Assembly (NCBI GenBank): GCA_035547955.1
Contig: DASZTR010000134.1
Location: 1-9,431 of the forward strand
Direction of reading: 5' to 3'
DNA: 9,431 nucleotides
Origin: Nitrososphaera sp035547955
GTDB lineage: Archaea; Thermoproteota; Nitrososphaeria; Nitrososphaerales; Nitrososphaeraceae
A program made the translations under genes and the position numbers. Positions 6,311-9,431 of the stretch are shown here, one piece after another; position 1 is the first letter of the stretch; every line of letters starts with the position of its first letter. The notes beneath the pieces are model-generated. The model did no database searches. It had not been told where the DNA came from and worked only from the letters and a program-made list of their open reading frames with translations.

Positions 6311-6322
6311 GCGTATGTACGC
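6311..6322. promoter_or_regulatory. Inverted repeat GCGTA-TG-TACGC upstream of thi4
   Basis: A perfect 5-base inverted repeat with a 2-base spacer lies 19 bases upstream of the thi4 TATA-like box, in the 98-base gap after the inositol-phosphate synthase stop. An operator role is possible. No thiamine-pyrophosphate riboswitch pattern was seen, and the near-leaderless promoter leaves no room for one. Confidence 0.25.
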
Positions 6323-6356
6323 GTGCATGAGTTTTTCTTATGCCTGCGCCTCTGGA

Positions 6357-7409
6357 CTATGCAAACATTTCTATAAAGTCTGAATACGCCCTGCGCACCT
6401 TTGCCCTCTTCGGCGGGTTCTTGAACCCGTACGCGTTTATCACAGGCGCTTTCTTTGAAACAGGACTTTTGGCCATGGCCGCTCTGACCACGTCAAGGAG
6501 CACGTTACCAGCATTTGCGCCGTCGCTTGTCCTGAGTGTAAGGTCCATGATTATTTTGGCGCCAAGGAAACCTTCGCTTGACATCCAATAATAGCTGTTG
6601 CGGGAGTCGCCTAAAAAGTCTGTGTATTCCGTCGTGCCTGCCACGGACTCGAACTTGTACGGCGCCTCCATGCCAATTGCGCCCGTCTTCATGCTACGCT
6701 TTAGCATCTTTATGCGCTCGTCCATAGTGCGCCGCGTCTCCTCGCTCCCGCCAACGTCTAACTGGTAGCTCTTGCTGACGTGCACGCCCCGCTCCACCAT
6801 AAAATCGATCATGCCCTTGTGGAACGCCGTCCCGCCAAACTGGCTTAGGAGGTCGTCTCCGGCGAGCACGAGTTTCTTTTGAGCAAACTTGCCTGCAAGG
6901 GGCGAGTTTGCAAGTTTCGCCGGAGTAGCGTTGATAAACGACGCGCCGGCCTTTAACGCCGCCTTTGCGTATTCTGCAGACGACTTGTCCATCCCTGATG
7001 ATATCAAATTCAAGACAACGTCTGCGCCAGAATCCTCAAGCGCTTTTGCAAAATCTGGCGCTCTAGTCGAAGTTGTTATCGTTGCAGCTTCCTGCTTCTC
7101 CTCACTAATTGGGGCCGCATCAAGAGCGAGTCCTGGGCCGATGGTCACTTTGGATGAAACGTCGCAGTATTTTTTCGTGCTCGCAGTGGCAACTTCTGCC
7201 AGCGGTCTGCCGACCTTGGCAGGGCTGACATCAAAGGCGGCAACTATCTTGACGTTTGAAGGGCGATACCCTGCTACCTTTTGATGCCACAGGCCGATAA
7301 CTTTGTCCTCCTTTGCATTGTTGGTGCTGTAATACTGTACGCCCTGGACAAAAGTAGCTCCCACGTTGCCCACGCCGATGACGGCAACCTTGATGTCTCT
7401 TGCTGCCAT
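6357..7409 (-). CDS. Myo-inositol-1-phosphate synthase family protein (divergent)
   Basis: A 350-residue protein of the family that converts glucose-6-phosphate to myo-inositol-1-phosphate with NAD, the first step to inositol lipid headgroups and inositol solutes. Landmarks: NAD-binding GVGNVG (12-17) followed by VQGVQYY, VAAFDV (56-61), FINATPAKLANSP (158-170), GDD at 184-186, QLDVGG (216-221) and GNVLLDVVRAAM (301-312). Length matches the short bacterial/archaeal form. The conserved active-site motif GDD-x-K-S reads GDDLLS here, with Leu188 in the lysine position. An in-frame TTG at 7424 exists, but the ATG at 7409 gives the family's usual start and sits just after a TATA-like box. The gene is 31 bases downstream of the TPR gene. 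Family membership is secure; the reaction is less so. Confidence 0.85.
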   Translation of the reverse strand: MAARDIKVAVIGVGNVGATFVQGVQYYSTNNAKEDKVIGLWHQKVAGYRPSNVKIVAAFDVSPAKVGRPLAEVATASTKKYCDVSSKVTIGPGLALDAAPISEEKQEAATITTSTRAPDFAKALEDSGADVVLNLISSGMDKSSAEYAKAALKAGASFINATPAKLANSPLAGKFAQKKLVLAGDDLLSQFGGTAFHKGMIDFMVERGVHVSKSYQLDVGGSEETRRTMDERIKMLKRSMKTGAIGMEAPYKFESVAGTTEYTDFLGDSRNSYYWMSSEGFLGAKIIMDLTLRTSDGANAGNVLLDVVRAAMAKSPVSKKAPVINAYGFKNPPKRAKVRRAYSDFIEMFA

Positions 7410-7437
7410 ATACTTGTGAGGCAATAAAGGTGGTGTG

Positions 7438-7446
7438 GATTTAATC
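7438..7446 (-). promoter_or_regulatory. TATA-like box for the inositol-phosphate synthase gene
   Basis: Minus-strand GATTAAATC, preceded by a purine-rich stretch that could be a BRE. Its centre is about 33 bases before the ATG at 7409, and it overlaps the stop codon of the TPR gene. The synthase may therefore have its own promoter as well as read-through from upstream. Confidence 0.35.
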
Positions 7447-8571
7447 TTTTGCCGGCTTGGTGACGGGTCCCTGGCGGACCTTCATGTCGATCTTGCCAAT
7501 CATGTCGATCAAGGCCGCCTTGTTGGCGTTGAGGTATTCTTGGCCCCTGTCGCGGAGTTTGATCTGCGCAAGCCTCAGGTCACGGTGTTCCTCGAAAAAC
7601 TGTTCTATCATGGCATTTCCGTGCTTGGCCGGGCTTATCAGTTCGTCAAAGCATTGTTTTGTCGATTCGAGGTCGCCATGCTCGACAGCCTCTTTGGCCT
7701 TGCCAAGAACCTCGCTGATATCCTTGAGCTCCTGCACGGGGGCAGACATCTGCCTTTCCTTGCCAAACAGGCCTACACGCTTTGTGACGCCGACCTTATC
7801 TGCGATCTCTTTTGTGATCTCGTAGTATTCTTCCAAGCCGGTGATATTGCGCTTTTCCCTCTTTGTCAGGAGGCCCTTCATCGACAGCCTCATTATGGCA
7901 TCCTCGACTTCGATCTTGTCGATGCCGGTCAGCCAGACTATCTTGCCGACATAGTCGTACCCCTGCCTTATCGCTTCTAGGACGACGACTTCGATAATCC
8001 TGCGGAACCCTTCTTCTGCACGGGCATTTTCAAAGTCCCTATCCTTGACTGCCTTGCGCGCGTTTGCAATGTCTATCTCTATGGAGCGCTTTAGCGCTTC
8101 TAGGCCCTCATCGACCCTGCCTGACAACGTCAGGTAGCACGCCCTATTGTACCACGCCATGCCGTCGTTGGGGTCGATGTCTACTGCCTTTTCGCAGCAT
8201 TCGATTGCCTTTTCGTAGTTCTTTAGCTTGTAGTACGCCAGCCCCTTGAGATTCCACGCTTCAGCATTGTTGACGTCGACTTCAAGGGCCCTGTCATATG
8301 CAGAGATGGCAACGGTGTCCTCGCCCATGTGAAAATGCGCATATCCTTTCTTTACCCATGCGTCTACATACTTGGGGTCGATCCTGAGCGCCAGCTCGAA
8401 GCACCTTATGGCGTCGAGCATCTTGTCGTTTGACATATAGTTCTGTCCCTTCTTGAAGAGGTCACGTTTCTGGAACTCCGAGTCGGAATAATTTGGCACA
8501 TGCTCACGCTCGGAATGGGCCTCGTCCCTGCTATTCGCAGCACTATTGCCCTTTCCAAAGAATCTGCCCAT
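7441..8571 (-). CDS. TPR-repeat protein with internal winged-helix domain
   Basis: A 376-residue cytoplasmic protein. Residues 1-35 are polar and probably disordered. About four tetratricopeptide repeats span residues 36-168, with the classical spacing and residues (A-x-x-x-Y/F, A-I-x-x-Y/C, A-L/V-x-I/V-D-P). These are protein-binding helices. Residues 190-260 read like a winged helix (IVWLTGIDKIEVEDAIMRLS for the helix pair, then MKGLL and a charged wing). A helical C-terminal region (275-376) contains charged, possibly coiled-coil stretches. The frame is open to a possible start at 8697, but the ATG at 8571 is chosen because a TATA box lies about 25 bases upstream of it and the extra 42 residues look random. 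No partner can be named. It precedes the inositol-phosphate synthase gene. Confidence 0.8.
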   Translation of the reverse strand: MGRFFGKGNSAANSRDEAHSEREHVPNYSDSEFQKRDLFKKGQNYMSNDKMLDAIRCFELALRIDPKYVDAWVKKGYAHFHMGEDTVAISAYDRALEVDVNNAEAWNLKGLAYYKLKNYEKAIECCEKAVDIDPNDGMAWYNRACYLTLSGRVDEGLEALKRSIEIDIANARKAVKDRDFENARAEEGFRRIIEVVVLEAIRQGYDYVGKIVWLTGIDKIEVEDAIMRLSMKGLLTKREKRNITGLEEYYEITKEIADKVGVTKRVGLFGKERQMSAPVQELKDISEVLGKAKEAVEHGDLESTKQCFDELISPAKHGNAMIEQFFEEHRDLRLAQIKLRDRGQEYLNANKAALIDMIGKIDMKVRQGPVTKPAKD

Positions 8572-8595
8572 TAATCTAAGCTGACTCAGATCGAA

Positions 8596-8604
8596 GATAA
8601 ATAG
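8596..8604 (-). promoter_or_regulatory. TATA-like box for the TPR gene
   Basis: Minus-strand CTATTTATC, centre about 29 bases before the ATG at 8571. Transcription would begin about 3 bases before the start codon. This supports the shorter protein over the open frame reaching 8697. Confidence 0.5.
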
Positions 8605-8749
8605 ATTATGACTGCAGAAAACGCTGACGTAATCTTGTCTCGAAATTCGTTGCAATCCTAAAATACACAGAAAAGGCAGTCGAAACTGTCTGTGCAAAAC
8701 TGTAGCGAACCTGTACTGTTGGACGGCCGTACGCCGCTTTTCGGGACAT

Positions 8750-8769
8750 CATCGATACACATCGATACA
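8750..8769. repeat. Tandem 10-base repeat CATCGATACA x2
   Basis: Two exact adjacent copies of CATCGATACA, followed by a run of A. No gene overlaps it. Origin is unknown; replication slippage is the simplest explanation. Confidence 0.8.
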
Positions 8770-8820
8770 AAAAAAGGACACTATAACCTTACGGACGTAT
8801 GTCCTGTGTCAGTCTATATT

Positions 8821-8838
8821 GTGTATATGTGTGTATAT
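8821..8838. repeat. Direct repeat GTGTATAT x2
   Basis: Two copies of GTGTATAT separated by GT, inside an alternating purine-pyrimidine stretch flanked by CTATAT (8814-8819) and ATATAG (8835-8840), which form an inverted repeat. TATA-like elements occur within it on both strands. Confidence 0.6.
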
Positions 8839-8894
8839 AGTCTCATCAGACACAAAAAATAATAGTAGAATGTCCAATAGAGTCAAGAACGTAT

Positions 8895-9036
8895 ATGCGC
8901 TGTGCTCGTTGCGGTATAGAAATTTACAACGACTATAAATGGTACATCTGTCTGTCTGGATTGCGGCAAGCCTGTGTGTTCTAGTTGCAGCGGGACCGAG
9001 TCCTTCAATAACCAGAAACGCCCACTAGATGCTTGA
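8895..9036 (+). pseudogene. Small zinc-ribbon protein gene, frameshifted by an apparent 4-base duplication
   Basis: Frame one begins ATG at 8895 and reads MRCARCGIEIYNDYKWYICL, then runs to TAG at 8982. Frame two, read from 8956, gives LDCGKPVCSSCSGTESF and on to TGA at 9034. The junction lies in CTGTCTGTCTG (8948-8958), nearly three copies of a 4-base unit. Removing one unit joins the frames into a 45-residue protein with three CxxC pairs (residues 3/6, 19/22, 27/30), typical of a small zinc-binding domain. This strongly suggests a real gene broken, or switchable, at a short tandem repeat. A sequencing error or a programmed frameshift are alternatives. A weak TATA-like stretch lies about 35 bases upstream of the ATG. 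Function unknown; such proteins bind nucleic acid or protein. Confidence 0.6.
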
Positions 9037-9063
9037 CGCATGATGTTGCTACAAGGCATAACA

Positions 9064-9075
9064 ATTGCATGCAAT
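9064..9075. promoter_or_regulatory. Perfect 12-base palindrome ATTGCATGCAAT
   Basis: An uninterrupted 12-base palindrome lies 15 bases upstream of the TATA-like box of the secreted-protein gene and just after the broken zinc-ribbon gene. Position and symmetry fit a regulator-binding site, but no regulator is identified. Confidence 0.35.
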
Positions 9076-9090
9076 ACGATTATCGTCTGA

Positions 9091-9098
9091 CTAAATAG
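9091..9098 (+). promoter_or_regulatory. TATA-like box for the secreted-protein gene
   Basis: CTAAATAG, centre near 9094. A transcription start about 26 bases downstream falls at about 9120, which is almost on the GTG at 9119 and about 11 bases before the TTG at 9131. Confidence 0.35.
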
Positions 9099-9118
9099 CA
9101 GAATATTCTTCACTTGAG

Positions 9119-9431
9119 GTGCTAACACTATTGCATAATTTTGTCACTTTACAAGCACTTGCCGCCCTGCTGTTCTTGGTCTTTGTGTTGCCGGACGTCC
9201 CAGCCGCCGCGGCAGTAAAAAACACGTTGTCTGGCATTCATGCCTACCTAACCCAAGGCGGAGCATCTCCGATGAGGAATTCTTATTTTGAAATTCTAGA
9301 AGGGTGTGGATTATTCGATGTGCTGACGTGCACAATATCGACAGGGACGACGGACCTCGACGGTCTTTTCATCGTAACATTTACCGGCGACTATGTTTGT
9401 TGGGTCCGGTCCTTTGCAATGGTTCCAGATG
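9119..9431 (+). CDS. Secreted protein with a carboxypeptidase-regulatory-like domain, 3' partial
   Basis: A frame open to the window end, 104 residues visible. Residues 1-32 form a signal peptide or N-terminal anchor (LQALAALLFLVFVLP, then AAAA before VKNT), so the product is probably exported. The mature part contains GTTDLDGLFIVTF, close to the G-x-T-D-x-D-G-x-F-x-V pattern of transthyretin-like or CNA-B-like beta-sandwich domains common in surface proteins. Three cysteines (two about 10 residues apart, one near the end) could form disulfides outside the cell. The start is uncertain: GTG at 9119 suits a leaderless message, while TTG at 9131 has GAGGTG (9116-9121) nine bases upstream as a ribosome site. 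The frame is closed by TAA at 9092. No ATG is available. The function and true length lie beyond the window. Confidence 0.55.
   Translation, partial: MLTLLHNFVTLQALAALLFLVFVLPDVPAAAAVKNTLSGIHAYLTQGGASPMRNSYFEILEGCGLFDVLTCTISTGTTDLDGLFIVTFTGDYVCWVRSFAMVPD

Larger units (their letters stand above)
8605..8894. other. Gene-poor region rich in small hairpins and short repeats
   Basis: No convincing gene. It holds a nested hairpin (CACAG at 8666-8670 with CTGTG at 8690-8694, enclosing CAGT-CGAA-ACTG at 8677-8688), a CGGC/GCCG stem with a 5-base loop near 8725-8737, a 10-base tandem repeat (8750-8769), the inverted repeat AGGACA/TGTCCT (8775-8780 and 8800-8805), and alternating GTGTATAT repeats (8821-8838). 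A weak TATA-like stretch ACAAAAAATAATAG (8852-8865) could serve the small gene that follows. Whether a noncoding RNA is made cannot be told from sequence alone. Confidence 0.4.

Noticed and set aside
7410..7424. TTG start five codons upstream for the inositol-phosphate synthase
   Set aside because: The ATG at 7409 fits the family N-terminus and the promoter spacing better.
8572..8697. N-terminal extension of the TPR protein by 42 residues
   Set aside because: The extension has no family-like features and crosses the TATA-like box that places the transcription start near 8574.
8883..9128. 81-codon minus-strand frame opposite the zinc-ribbon gene
   Set aside because: It overlaps the CxxC-bearing plus-strand frames, has no recognisable motif and no promoter, and reads as antisense noise.
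9144..9335. 63-codon minus-strand frame opposite the secreted-protein gene
   Set aside because: The plus strand has a signal peptide and a domain motif in an open frame; this one has neither.

Overview
The window looks like a chromosomal segment of an ammonia-oxidising archaeon of the Nitrososphaera type (Nitrososphaerota/Thaumarchaeota). This is inferred from the gene set: stand-alone archaeal F420 glutamate ligase, archaeal Thi4, an actinobacterial/archaeal-type inositol-phosphate synthase, and a TPR plus winged-helix protein. The roughly balanced base composition also fits, as do archaeal TATA-like boxes lying about 25 to 30 bases before start codons, which imply leaderless or nearly leaderless mRNAs. 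No rRNA, tRNA, CRISPR array or insertion sequence was recognised.

Layout. Bases 2-556 (+) hold the 3' part of cofE (coenzyme F420 synthesis). It converges on an alpha/beta hydrolase (663-1493, -). A divergent promoter region of 209 bases (1494-1702) follows, then a two-gene operon (+) of a TusA-family sulfur carrier (1703-1945) and a PLP-dependent cysteine synthase (1952-2962). This operon converges on thioredoxin reductase trxB (2978-3958, -), whose TTG start sits behind a hairpin-rich leader. Next on the minus strand are a metzincin-like protein that seems to have lost its zinc ligands (4088-4867), a small hypothetical gene (5007-5270), thiazole synthase thi4 (5437-6258), a divergent myo-inositol-phosphate synthase (6357-7409) and a TPR/winged-helix protein (7441-8571). 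The right end (8572-9431) is gene-poor. It holds a repeat- and hairpin-rich stretch, a small zinc-ribbon gene broken by what looks like a 4-base tandem duplication (8895-9036), and the 5' end of a secreted protein gene that runs off the window (9119-9431).

How the genes fit together. Several products handle sulfur or thiol redox: TusA (sulfur carrier), cysteine synthase, thioredoxin reductase, and a Thi4 with cysteine at the sulfur-donor position. They are neighbours on opposite strands rather than one operon, so a shared sulfur role is an inference. cofE, thi4 and the inositol-phosphate synthase are ordinary cofactor and lipid-headgroup housekeeping functions.

Nothing here amounts to a clearly new multi-gene system. 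The most interesting points are the frameshifted zinc-ribbon gene, the ligand-less metzincin-like protein, a lysine-to-leucine change in the active-site motif of the inositol-phosphate synthase, the Cys-type Thi4, and the trxB leader.
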